DNA from: Eubacteriaceae bacterium ES3
GTDB taxonomy: Bacteria > Bacillota > Clostridia > Eubacteriales > Eubacteriaceae
Length of the DNA stretch: 64,000 nt
Assembly (NCBI GenBank): GCA_030586155.1
Contig: CP130741.1
Span: 1,048,680-1,112,679 of the forward strand
Direction: 5' to 3'
Both the position numbers and the translations under genes were made by a program. The notes beneath the pieces are model-generated. The model was not told where the DNA came from, did not search any database, and saw only the letters and a program-made list of their open reading frames with translations. Below, one piece after another: positions 1-7,495 of this stretch; within the stretch, counting starts at the first letter, position 1, and the number at the start of each line of letters is the position of its first letter.

Positions 1-43
1 CATTTTTATGACTCCAATATCTGGAAGATGGTATTTATACTAT

Positions 44-73
44 CAAAAAGCCAGCTAAATCAGCTGACTTTTT
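44..73 (-). terminator. Bidirectional hairpin terminator after tupA
   Basis: A 9-bp stem with one mismatch (48-56 with 62-70) has a 5-nt loop and T-rich tracts on both sides, so it could stop transcription in either direction. It lies just downstream of tupA. On the minus strand a GGAG and an ATG (complement of bases 1-3) sit at the very window edge. A further gene, perhaps the permease tupB, may begin there, and the hairpin would then tune expression between the two. Confidence 0.6.
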
Positions 74-117
74 AATAGTATATTTCAGATTCTCGAGGGA
101 TCTGATGCTACATTTAT

Positions 118-987
118 TTATTCACCAGCGTTAGGTGTGAATAAAGGATCGCCGGCAATTGTATACTCGCCAATTAATGTTTGAGTTTCAGCTGAAAGAA
201 TCCAGTCAATAAAAGACTGAGCACCATCTGCATTAATCTGTTCATTGATCTCAGGATTAACAGCAATAACACCATACTGGTTAAAGAGTAAAGGATCGCC
301 TTCACATACTACATCAAGGTCAATTGTGTCTTTCATGTTAATATAAGTTGCTCGGTCAGAAAGGGTATATCCCAGCATTTCATTGGCTACTGTGATGGTA
401 TCCCCCATGCCTGATCCAGTTCTGACATACCAGTCACCATCAGGAGTAATACCTGCAGCTTCCCAAATGGCCAACTCTTTTGAGTTAGTACCGGATTTGT
501 CATCACGAGATACAAAAGTAGCTGGAGTTGTAGAAATCTGTGTAAAAGCAGCAACAACATCATCGGCGGCTGAGGTCATAACCATAGCTGGATCAGTTGT
601 TGGTCCCAGTACGACAAAGTCGTTGTACATTACATCGAACCGTTCAAGGCCGTAACCATCAGCGACAAACTGTTCTTCCTGTGATTTGGCATGAACAAGC
701 AGCACATCGGCTTCACCGTTTTGTCCCATTTCCAGGGCTTTACCAGTACCGACAGCAACAACTTTTACAGCAATGCCAGTCTGGGCTTCAAAATCTGGAA
801 TGATAACATCAAGCAAACCACTGTCCTGGGTACTGGTCGTTGTAGCCAGAATAATTTCACCATTTGAGCCGGCTTCGAGAGGCTCATCACTTGCTGTGTC
901 AGTGCTGCTGCAGGCAGTAAAACTTAAAACAGTCAGAATACTTAATAACAATACTCCTAGTTTAACCGAAAATCTTTTCTTTTTCAT
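118..987 (-). CDS. tupA: Tungstate ABC transporter substrate-binding lipoprotein TupA
   Basis: This is a 289-residue extracytoplasmic binding protein that captures tungstate (possibly molybdate) for a TupABC importer. The N terminus has a lipoprotein signal peptide with a lipobox ending at Cys26 (FTAC). It is followed by the TTTSTQDSGLLD motif typical of the TupA/PBP-like family, and a central GTGKALEMGQNGEADVLLVH segment matches the oxyanion-binding fold. A good AGGAGG precedes the ATG. Tungsten would feed enzymes such as formate dehydrogenase, and the large molybdopterin operon at 7.5-12.6 kb fits this need. The gene is preceded by a promoter and a terminator-bearing leader, which suggests conditional expression. 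Specificity for tungstate over molybdate is inferred from the family only. Confidence 0.9.
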   Translation of the reverse strand: MKKKRFSVKLGVLLLSILTVLSFTACSSTDTASDEPLEAGSNGEIILATTTSTQDSGLLDVIIPDFEAQTGIAVKVVAVGTGKALEMGQNGEADVLLVHAKSQEEQFVADGYGLERFDVMYNDFVVLGPTTDPAMVMTSAADDVVAAFTQISTTPATFVSRDDKSGTNSKELAIWEAAGITPDGDWYVRTGSGMGDTITVANEMLGYTLSDRATYINMKDTIDLDVVCEGDPLLFNQYGVIAVNPEINEQINADGAQSFIDWILSAETQTLIGEYTIAGDPLFTPNAGE

Positions 988-1035
988 TTCTTCCTCCTAA
1001 AATATATAATACAGGTATCCCTGTTTTCAGGGCAA

Positions 1036-1172
1036 TAAAAAACGACTGAAATCAGTCGTGCAGAATAAAAACCATCCTCTACACACTGGAAAGCGCAACC
1101 GTTTCCAGTTGCACTCTATCGACTTGAAAACCATAGATAACCTTTAGGCCTGCAAGTTCGGATTGCTTCTTG
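1036..1172 (-). ncRNA. Structured 5' leader with intrinsic terminator upstream of tupA (riboswitch candidate)
   Basis: Between the predicted tupA promoter and its ribosome binding site lies a ~135-nt leader that can fold. Reading on the minus strand, ACTGGAAA pairs with TTTCCAGT around a 9-nt loop. An alternative GTGCAAC/GTTGCGC pairing overlaps the same bases. The leader ends in ACGACTGATTTCAGTCGT followed by six T residues, a clear intrinsic terminator placed before the start codon. Mutually exclusive stems plus a terminator are the layout of a transcriptional riboswitch. Because the gene is tupA, a molybdenum/tungsten-cofactor riboswitch is the natural guess, but I could not match the consensus by eye. 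Confidence 0.55.
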
Positions 1173-1178
1173 CTAGCT

Positions 1179-1207
1179 AGTGTAACAAAAAACCTGATGT
1201 CAGTCAA
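1179..1207 (-). promoter_or_regulatory. Sigma-A type promoter for tupA
   Basis: On the minus strand a TTGACT -35 box and a TACACT -10 box are separated by exactly 17 nt. Transcription would start near 1172 and give the structured leader described above. Position and spacing both support it. Confidence 0.6.
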
Positions 1208-1333
1208 TATAAACATAAGTGAACAAGAATCTATTAATGATTTTAAAGTCTACGAGAATATAAAAATAAAAGGGTTATGATCAGGAGATTCTGGAGATGA
1301 CAAAAAATCATCAGTGCTAGTAAGGCAGACGTG

Positions 1334-1362
1334 TTGACAGTGTACATAGTGAGTGATACTAT
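1334..1362 (+). promoter_or_regulatory. Sigma-A type promoter for the sensory hydrogenase operon
   Basis: TTGACA at 1334-1339 and TACTAT at 1357-1362 are separated by 17 nt. The promoter overlaps the upstream part of the longest open frame, which argues that translation of the first gene begins later, at 1391. Confidence 0.6.
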
Positions 1363-1390
1363 GATGAAAATAGTAAAGTTGGGGAAAAAC

Positions 1391-1630
1391 ATGAAAATGA
1401 TAAAAGTATGCATCGGCAGCTCCTGTCATGTCAGAGGATCTTATCAGGTGGTGCAGATTTTTAAACGTTTACTTAAAGATAAAAATCTTCAAGAAGATTT
1501 TGTACTGGAAGGCTCATTTTGTATGGGACATTGTCAGGATGGGGTGTCAGTGGAATGCGAAGGGAACTTTTACTCGGTAACAGAGGACACGGCAGAGTTT
1601 ATATTCACTCAGATAACAGGAGAAAAGTAA
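1391..1630 (+). CDS. Thioredoxin-like [2Fe-2S] ferredoxin-type protein (NuoE/HydA-associated type)
   Basis: A small 79-residue protein with the four-cysteine pattern of thioredoxin-fold 2Fe-2S domains: CIGSSC near the N terminus and FCMGHC in the middle. Such domains relay electrons in NADH dehydrogenase subunit E and in trimeric hydrogenases. I chose ATG 1391 because the longer frame overlaps the promoter and this ATG follows a GGGG stretch. The next gene begins immediately after its stop codon, so the pair is translationally coupled. In this operon it most likely exchanges electrons with the H-cluster sensor encoded downstream. That partner assignment is inference. Confidence 0.75.
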   Translation: MKMIKVCIGSSCHVRGSYQVVQIFKRLLKDKNLQEDFVLEGSFCMGHCQDGVSVECEGNFYSVTEDTAEFIFTQITGEK

Positions 1631-3334
1631 TTGGGAATTATTGATTTTTCTAAGGATAAGTGCCGGAATTGCTATAAATGCATCAAGGTTTGTCCGGTAA
1701 AAGCCATAAAACTAATGGATAAGCATGCCCAGATCGTTTCTGATAAGTGTATTGGCTGTGGCGACTGTATAAAGATATGTCCACAGAATGCTAAGGAAAT
1801 TCAAAGTGATCTTAACCTGGTCAAAGAGTGGTTGGGCAATGTACAGATAGCAGTTAGTCTGGCAGGTGTTTTTCCGGCTACGGCTGACCTGCCTCATCCC
1901 CGACAGTATTTGGGGGCTTTACGAAAATTGGGCTTTACCGTTATCGAAGAGATGTCTGTGGCTATCGATGAGCTTGCCCGCGAAATTGAGCTTGAATTTA
2001 ACAGCGATAGGCAATTTGTGATTAACTCTTCCTGCTCGGCCATTAATAATTTGATTGAAAAGTATTACCCTGATTATATTGGTTACCTCAGCAAGGCTGT
2101 TTCACCAATGGTAGCCCATGGAAAAATGCTAAAGAGCCGATATCCTGAGTATAAAATTGTTGTGATAGGGCCCTGCCTGGCAGCAAAAAACGAAATTGCA
2201 GAGCCGCAGGTTGAGAATATAATCGATGCTGTTTTAACTTTTGATGATTTAAGACAATGGTTAAGTGATGAAGGGATTAACCCGCAAGAAAGCGAGTTGG
2301 AAGAATTTGATGCTTTTGACGGCAATCAGTATGAAAGTTGGCCAATGGCATTTGGATTAACCGATAATGATACGAAAAAATTCACGACTGATCGAAAAAT
2401 TATCCGCATCGAAGGAGTCGAAAACTGTATGGCTTTTTTTGCGGATATTGGAAAGCTCAAGAAAAATTATTGGATCCAGATGCGGACTTGTGAAGAGGGA
2501 TGCATGAATGGTCCGGGAAATATTCTGACCAGGCTGACCAAATATGAAAAAATTGAAATGATTAATACTTATCTGGATCTAAACGCTGATAAAAAAATTA
2601 AGATCGGTATACCGGGTCTTGATTTTAAAAGAGAATTCACTGAGAATCCGGTCAGGCAGCTAGAAAAGATACCCGAAAAGGATCTGGAAGAGATTTTAAT
2701 TCAAATGGGCAAATTTTCGCCTAAAGATGAACTCAATTGCGGGATATGCGGTTATGATTCCTGTCGGGATAAAGCCCGGGCTGTTTACTGGAATATGGCA
2801 GAAGTAGAAATGTGTCTGCCCCTGATTACAAATAAAAATGAGGCTATATCAAATTTGATCATTACAACGACACCGAATGCCATTGTGGTACTGGATAAAA
2901 AGTTTAGGGTTATCGAATTTAATGATGCAGCAGAACGCTTATTTAACATTAAACGGGAAGAAATCTTCCATTACAGGTTCATGGATATTTTGGATTACAA
3001 TCCCTTCAAAAAGCTGAAATTTTCTAATGACAACAATTACACTGGCAAGGGGACTTACGAACGGGAAAACCGCGTTTTTATGGAAATTCTGACTTTTATT
3101 CCTGCTCAACAGCTATATATGGGGATTTTTATCGATGTGACAAAACAGGAACGGCAGGAAAAAGCGCTTCTTAAAATGCAGGAAGAAACCCTGAGTATGG
3201 CTCAGAAGGTGATCGATAAACAAATGCGGGTGGCTCATGAAATAGCGGGTTTATTGGGAGAAACCACAGCAGAAACCAAGGTCACTTTAACCAAGCTGCA
3301 AAAAGTGGTCAGAAATAGAGAGGAAGATATCTGA
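1631..3334 (+). CDS. Sensory [FeFe]-hydrogenase-like protein: ferredoxin, H-cluster, FeS and PAS domains
   Basis: This 567-residue protein starts with two 4Fe-4S motifs (Cys11/14/17/21 and Cys40/43/46/50). An H-cluster domain follows with all three cysteine regions kept: SSCSAINN around Cys135, GPCLAAKNE around Cys182, and CEEGCMNGP with Cys287 and Cys291. A further FeS motif (Cys370, 373, 378, 395) and a PAS domain (about 405-510) come next, and the C terminus looks helical. This order matches the putatively sensory group C hydrogenases, which are thought to detect H2 or redox state rather than turn over rapidly. The motifs differ from catalytic HydA (no TSCCP). The start is TTG, adjoining the previous stop, with GGAG upstream. 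The next gene overlaps it and encodes a phosphatase, the expected output. Confidence 0.85.
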   Translation: MGIIDFSKDKCRNCYKCIKVCPVKAIKLMDKHAQIVSDKCIGCGDCIKICPQNAKEIQSDLNLVKEWLGNVQIAVSLAGVFPATADLPHPRQYLGALRKLGFTVIEEMSVAIDELAREIELEFNSDRQFVINSSCSAINNLIEKYYPDYIGYLSKAVSPMVAHGKMLKSRYPEYKIVVIGPCLAAKNEIAEPQVENIIDAVLTFDDLRQWLSDEGINPQESELEEFDAFDGNQYESWPMAFGLTDNDTKKFTTDRKIIRIEGVENCMAFFADIGKLKKNYWIQMRTCEEGCMNGPGNILTRLTKYEKIEMINTYLDLNADKKIKIGIPGLDFKREFTENPVRQLEKIPEKDLEEILIQMGKFSPKDELNCGICGYDSCRDKARAVYWNMAEVEMCLPLITNKNEAISNLIITTTPNAIVVLDKKFRVIEFNDAAERLFNIKREEIFHYRFMDILDYNPFKKLKFSNDNNYTGKGTYERENRVFMEILTFIPAQQLYMGIFIDVTKQERQEKALLKMQEETLSMAQKVIDKQMRVAHEIAGLLGETTAETKVTLTKLQKVVRNREEDI

Positions 3335-4497
3335 TGCCATTATTTATGGATATTGCCACTGATTCGGTTAATAAAGTCAATGAAGAGTTGTGCGGGGACA
3401 ATGTAGAAATTAGGATAAATGATGAAAGTAACATAGTTGTGCTGTCTGATGGGCTGGGAAGTGGTGTTAAAGCCAATATCCTGTCCACATTGACTTCGAC
3501 CATTGCGGCAACCATGCTTGAAGAGAAAATGAGTCTTCAGGATGTTTTAGAAACACTTGAAGCGACCCTGCCGGAATGCCAGGTTAGAAGATTGGCCTAT
3601 TCGACCTTTACCATTGTTCAGATCTTTCGCAATCAGATGGTCTACATTGTTGAATTTGATAATCCGCCTCTGGTTTTTATTCGTGATGGTGAAGTCCTGG
3701 ATTTAAGAAGACGAAAAATTGAATTTCAGGAAAAGTCCATTTACGAATCAATGATCATTATCGAAAAAGGAGATGTAATGGCCTTTTTTAGTGATGGGGT
3801 GATTCATGCCGGGATTGGTAATTGTCTCAATTTTGGCTGGGAGTGGGAGGAAGCTGCAGATTATATTTTGGCCCGTACCTATGAAAACAAGCGGGCTAAA
3901 GAGATTTCCATGGCACTCATTGATACCTGTTTTCAGTTATATGGAGAAAAACCCGGAGATGATACGACGGTTGCTGTGATTAGAGCAGAGGAACACAAGT
4001 ACCTTACTTTATTCACCGGTCCGCCCCTTGACCGGTCAAAAGATGCAGAGATAAAAAAAATGCTGGAATATGGAAGAGGTAAAAAAATTATCTGTGGCGG
4101 TACTGCCGGCAATATGATGGCCAGAGAATTTGGTGAAGAAATAAAGATCGATCTTTCAACCATGTCGGAAAAACTGCCTCCGGTTGGGAGGATGGAAAGC
4201 ATTGATTTAGTGACAGAAGGTGTTCTGACTATTCAGGAAACGGTAAAATTGATTGAAAGCTATTTAAATAACCAGGTTAGCAGTGAAATTTTTAAAGAAA
4301 AAAATGCGGCATCGATTTTGGCGAATTACCTGATTAATGAATGTACAAACATCGATGTTATAATGGGGAACTCGATCAATCCTGCGCACCAGAACGCTGA
4401 TTTCCCGGAAGAATTAAGTTGTAAATGGCGAATCACCCAAAAACTAATTGCTTTGCTGGAAGTTTTTAATAAGGGTATCAACATTATATATCTGTAA
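3334..4497 (+). CDS. SpoIIE/PP2C-type serine/threonine phosphatase, output of the hydrogenase sensor
   Basis: A 387-residue protein whose first ~230 residues form a SpoIIE-like PP2C domain. The metal-binding aspartates are visible in LSDGLGSG, FFSDGVIHAG and GDDTTVAVI. The remaining ~150 residues form a second domain that I do not recognise, containing KIICGGTAGNMMAREFGEE. The ATG lies inside the TGA stop of the upstream hydrogenase-like gene, giving tight coupling. PP2C phosphatases of this type usually act on anti-anti-sigma or other phospho-serine regulators. Here the protein probably converts the H-cluster/PAS signal into dephosphorylation of an unknown partner. Confidence 0.8.
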   Translation: MPLFMDIATDSVNKVNEELCGDNVEIRINDESNIVVLSDGLGSGVKANILSTLTSTIAATMLEEKMSLQDVLETLEATLPECQVRRLAYSTFTIVQIFRNQMVYIVEFDNPPLVFIRDGEVLDLRRRKIEFQEKSIYESMIIIEKGDVMAFFSDGVIHAGIGNCLNFGWEWEEAADYILARTYENKRAKEISMALIDTCFQLYGEKPGDDTTVAVIRAEEHKYLTLFTGPPLDRSKDAEIKKMLEYGRGKKIICGGTAGNMMAREFGEEIKIDLSTMSEKLPPVGRMESIDLVTEGVLTIQETVKLIESYLNNQVSSEIFKEKNAASILANYLINECTNIDVIMGNSINPAHQNADFPEELSCKWRITQKLIALLEVFNKGINIIYL

Positions 4498-4565
4498 ATA
4501 GATTTATAGTTAAGAACAGCTCAGTTTTGCTTTTAAAACAAAAGAACCGATAGTTGAAGTACAAA

Positions 4566-4607
4566 AAAGAAAAAGAACCACCAGCAAGAGGTGATTCCTT
4601 TTCTTCA
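4566..4607. terminator. Bidirectional terminator between the phosphatase gene and upp
   Basis: A long imperfect stem (arms about 4568-4582 and 4590-4605) carries an A-rich tract on one side and a T-rich tract on the other, so it can end both converging transcription units. The remainder of 4498-4743 is AT-rich with nothing else I can name. Confidence 0.65.
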
Positions 4608-4743
4608 TAATATACTTTTGAGGAGAAAAGCTATATTCATTTTATACCCTGAATCTGAAGGATAAACACGAATAAAATAAATTAAGAAATATTTAATTAT
4701 TATTGATATAGATTAATTAAATAAGAATTAAAATCAATAGCAA

Positions 4744-5373
4744 TTATTTCGTTCCAAACAATCGGTCTCCAGCATCGCCAAGTCCAGGGACGATATAAGC
4801 ATGGTCATTGAGTTTTTCATCGATTGCAGCACAGAAAATGGGAATATCGGGATAGGCGGAGGTTAAAGCATTAATTCCCTCCGGGCAGGCGAGAATGTGT
4901 ACAACCTTGATGTTTTTACAACCAGCTTCTTTTAAAAGGTGAATGGTATGGATAACTGAGACACCAGTAGCAAGCATGGGATCGACGATTATGGCTTCAC
5001 GTTCGGAAATATCACTTGGCAGCTTTTTATAGTATTCTACAGCTTCAAGCGTTTCTGGATCCCGGTAAAGACCAATATGACCAATTTTTGCTTTGGGAAT
5101 AATATTGGTAAAGCCTTCAACCATACCCAGGCCAGCACGGAGAATGGGGACAATGACGACATCTTTTTCAGCCAGTACCTGTTTAGTTGTTTTAGCTACG
5201 GGAGTTTCGATTTCGATATCCTTTAACGGGAAATGTTTGGTGACCTCCCAGGCCATTAAACTTGACAGTTCTTTAACCAGTTCTCTGAATTCTCTGGATG
5301 GGGTTTCCTTTTTTCGAAGGTGGGTTAGTTTGTGTGTGACCAGAGGGTGGTCTACAATGGTTACATTTTCCAT
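4744..5373 (-). CDS. upp: Uracil phosphoribosyltransferase
   Basis: A 209-residue cytosolic enzyme, the usual length for Upp, that makes UMP from uracil and PRPP in pyrimidine salvage. The PRPP-binding loop is visible as IIVDPMLATGVSV. The uracil-binding C-terminal stretch reads IPGLGDAGDRLFGTK-like (IVPGLGDAGDRLFGT), both strongly conserved. An AGGAGC-like site precedes the ATG. It is monocistronic, divergent from the glutaredoxin gene and ends against the bidirectional terminator. Confidence 0.97.
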   Translation of the reverse strand: MENVTIVDHPLVTHKLTHLRKKETPSREFRELVKELSSLMAWEVTKHFPLKDIEIETPVAKTTKQVLAEKDVVIVPILRAGLGMVEGFTNIIPKAKIGHIGLYRDPETLEAVEYYKKLPSDISEREAIIVDPMLATGVSVIHTIHLLKEAGCKNIKVVHILACPEGINALTSAYPDIPIFCAAIDEKLNDHAYIVPGLGDAGDRLFGTK

Positions 5374-5519
5374 GATTAGCTCCTTTTTCTTTTTTCAGAA
5401 TTAATGATACGATATATTTAAGAATATTACTAGATTTTTTTAAGATTTTCATAAAGTCAGTTTACAAGTTCGATTTAATGTGGAATAATAATGGAAAGAA
5501 TTTTAAGTGAGGTAAAATA

Positions 5520-5774
5520 ATGCAAAAAGAAATTCGCTTATATATTTGGACACATTGTCCTTATTGCCGCGGTGCTAAAAAACTGCTGGATGAGAAAAAT
5601 CTGGACTATAATGTAATTGATATTTTTCAGGATAATGTCATGCGCAAAAACCTGGAGAAGCAGACTGGTCACTATACGGTTCCCTTTATATTTATTGGGG
5701 ACAAGTTTATTGGCGGATATTCGGAAATGAAAGCATTAGATGAAAGCGGGCAGCTCGACGAGATGCTTAAATAA
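5520..5774 (+). CDS. Glutaredoxin (Grx3-type, dithiol CPYC)
   Basis: An 84-residue thioredoxin-fold protein with the dithiol active site CPYC near residue 13. It also has the cis-proline loop TVPFIFIG and the glutathione/substrate-binding GGYSEM segment. It reduces disulfides in the cytosol, or in a Clostridium lacking glutathione it may use another thiol donor. A GAGGTAAAATA site precedes the ATG. It is followed after 9 nt by the PC4-like gene, with which it probably forms an operon. Confidence 0.93.
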   Translation: MQKEIRLYIWTHCPYCRGAKKLLDEKNLDYNVIDIFQDNVMRKNLEKQTGHYTVPFIFIGDKFIGGYSEMKALDESGQLDEMLK

Positions 5775-5783
5775 GGAGGAGTT

Positions 5784-6005
5784 ATGGCAAATATTACTTT
5801 TGATATTGTAGAGGAGATTGGGGTATTAAGTGAACTTCCCAGCGGATGGCAAAAAGAGCTGAATCTGGTGAGCTGGAACGAAAGGGATCCTAAATATGAT
5901 CTTAGAGACTGGAATGCAGATCATGATAAAATGCGAAAAGGGATTACTTTGACAGTTGACGAACTGGTTCAGCTTCGGGAGATATTAAATGGTATGGACC
6001 TGTAA
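5784..6005 (+). CDS. YdbC/PC4-like single-stranded nucleic-acid-binding protein
   Basis: A 73-residue protein resembling the bacterial YdbC family, which shares the fold of the eukaryotic coactivator PC4 and binds single-stranded DNA. The pattern seen is ELPSGWQKELNLVSWN, then YDLRDW, then KMRKGITLTVDELVQLREIL, typical for that family. A strong AAGGAGGAG precedes the ATG. It is co-transcribed with the glutaredoxin and followed by a terminator. The role in the cell is not established for most members. Confidence 0.8.
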   Translation: MANITFDIVEEIGVLSELPSGWQKELNLVSWNERDPKYDLRDWNADHDKMRKGITLTVDELVQLREILNGMDL

Positions 6006-6007
6006 AC

Positions 6008-6053
6008 AAAAATGTTTCTTCAATAAATAGTCATATTGAAGAAACATTTTTTA
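6008..6053. terminator. Bidirectional terminator between YdbC-like gene and mogA
   Basis: A near-perfect 16-bp stem (6008-6023 with 6036-6052) is rich in A on the left and T on the right. It lies between two convergent genes and would terminate both. Confidence 0.8.
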
Positions 6054-6063
6054 TTTGTCGTAA

Positions 6064-6570
6064 TTATTTTTTTAAGGGCTGAGCACAGTCGGCTGAACCG
6101 CTGCCAAGAAGCATTTCCAAACCATGATCCAGGGAGGGAAGGATTGCCTCAAGGTTTTCTTTAACGGCTTTTGGACTGCCAGGGAGATTGATAATCAGGG
6201 TTTTATTGCGAATTCCGGCGGCACTGCGGCTGAGCATGGCCTTGGGAGTAATCTGCAGGCTGTAATAGCGCATTGCTTCGGGGATTCCAGGCGTTAGGCG
6301 GTCACAAACCTCAATGGTCGCTTCTGGGGTTTGATCTCTGGGGGAAAACCCAGTCCCTCCGGTTGTCAGGATCAGATCCAGTTTTTCCTGATCGGCCCAC
6401 TCAATCAGTTTACTTTTTATCGTTTCCCGATCATCCGGTAGAATTTCAGCTTGCACAATTTCATAAAGATTTGTGGCAGCAAGCATAGTCGCGATTTGGG
6501 GACCGCTTTTATCTTCACGTTGACCTTGAGACCCTTTATCACTGAGGGTCAAAATTCCTGTTCGATACAT
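6064..6570 (-). CDS. mogA: Molybdopterin adenylyltransferase-type protein (MogA/MoaB family)
   Basis: A 168-residue protein of the MoCF-binding family that activates molybdopterin with ATP before metal insertion by MoeA. Seen: an N-terminal GILTLSDKGSQG, the LILTTGGTGFSPRD nucleotide/molybdopterin loop, TPEATIEV, and the C-terminal NLPGSPKAVKENLEAI motif. It is the second gene of a short minus-strand operon, 9 nt after the ThiF/MoeB-like gene. It lies divergent from the moeA-moaAC operon, so all act in one pathway. MogA and MoaB paralogues cannot be separated firmly by eye. Confidence 0.9.
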   Translation of the reverse strand: MYRTGILTLSDKGSQGQREDKSGPQIATMLAATNLYEIVQAEILPDDRETIKSKLIEWADQEKLDLILTTGGTGFSPRDQTPEATIEVCDRLTPGIPEAMRYYSLQITPKAMLSRSAAGIRNKTLIINLPGSPKAVKENLEAILPSLDHGLEMLLGSGSADCAQPLKK

Positions 6571-6579
6571 AATTTCTCC

Positions 6580-7254
6580 TTAGATATTAAATTTAAAGAT
6601 TTCATTGGATAACAGATCAATATACAAAAGCTGATTCCTGAGTAAATCTTCTTTATCGGTGATGACTTTTAAGGCTTCAGAAACTTGAATGGAAGCAGCC
6701 AGGGCCGGTGTGAAGGAAGGGTTTCCCATAGATTTTGAATCGTAATCTTTTTCTTCGGAATAGAGCCGTGAGAGGGTGTTATCTTCAGGAAAAACTGTTG
6801 TTATCTGGGCAAACCAGCCGCCGATTGCCCCATGAATAAGGGGAATTCCCTTATTTTTACAGAGATCCTGTAAAATGAGCCGGGCTTTGACATTATCAAG
6901 TGCATCGATTACAATATTAGCATCGTCAATAAGCTGGGCGCCATTTTCTGCAGTTAAGAATTCTTTATAGTGACAAGTGTTAACATCTTTATTAATAAGT
7001 TTAACCCGCAGCGCTGAGGCCTTGGCTTTGGATGTACCCAGGTTTTTCTGGGTGGAATTCAGTTGCCTGTTCAGGTTTGATTCTTCAAAAACATCGCCAT
7101 CGATTAAAATAAGAGAACCGATACCAATACGTGTCAGCATTTCGATAATGTATCCGCCTAAACCGCCGCAACCGACGACACAGACTTTGGTCTGGCGAAT
7201 TTTTTCAAAATCATTTTCAGTAAATGCCGGGAAATTTCGCTCATAGCGTGACAT
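6580..7254 (-). CDS. ThiF/MoeB/HesA-family adenylyltransferase
   Basis: A 224-residue E1-like enzyme that adenylates the C-terminal glycine of a small sulfur-carrier protein. It shows the VVGCGGLGGYIIEMLTRIG nucleotide loop, an acidic LIDGD, and the NLNRQ arginine finger region. The paired CxxC zinc motifs of E. coli MoeB are not evident, so HesA/ThiF-like is the safer name. I moved the start to the ATG at 7254 because AAGGAGGTGACTGTC sits directly upstream. Its setting next to mogA suggests MoaD activation, although no moaD or moaE is visible here. Confidence 0.85.
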   Translation of the reverse strand: MSRYERNFPAFTENDFEKIRQTKVCVVGCGGLGGYIIEMLTRIGIGSLILIDGDVFEESNLNRQLNSTQKNLGTSKAKASALRVKLINKDVNTCHYKEFLTAENGAQLIDDANIVIDALDNVKARLILQDLCKNKGIPLIHGAIGGWFAQITTVFPEDNTLSRLYSEEKDYDSKSMGNPSFTPALAASIQVSEALKVITDKEDLLRNQLLYIDLLSNEIFKFNI

Positions 7255-7495
7255 GACAGTCACCTCCTTGTTGGGAAACATGACGTTTATAAGTTAAACT
7301 TGTTTAATAATTATATCAATTTTTAAAGATTATTAAAAGACCTAAAATAGTCGGGTTAAGAATTAAACTAAAATAATTTTGCAGGGCCTGGAGAAAAAGT
7401 GTGATTTAATCCAAGTGCCGGTTAATAAAATGAAGAATGACTTTAAGTGCTAATAATTTTTTGCAAGCAGCTTGATAGGAAGTCAGGGAGAAATA

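Noticed and set aside
118-987. Phosphate-binding PstS instead of TupA
   Set aside because: The TTTSTQDSGLLD and GTGKALEMGQNGEADVLL blocks are of the tungstate-binding type and no pst genes are adjacent.
7282-7495. A molybdenum-cofactor riboswitch in the divergent region before moeA
   Set aside because: The sequence is AT-rich with no terminator or stable competing stems comparable to those upstream of tupA.
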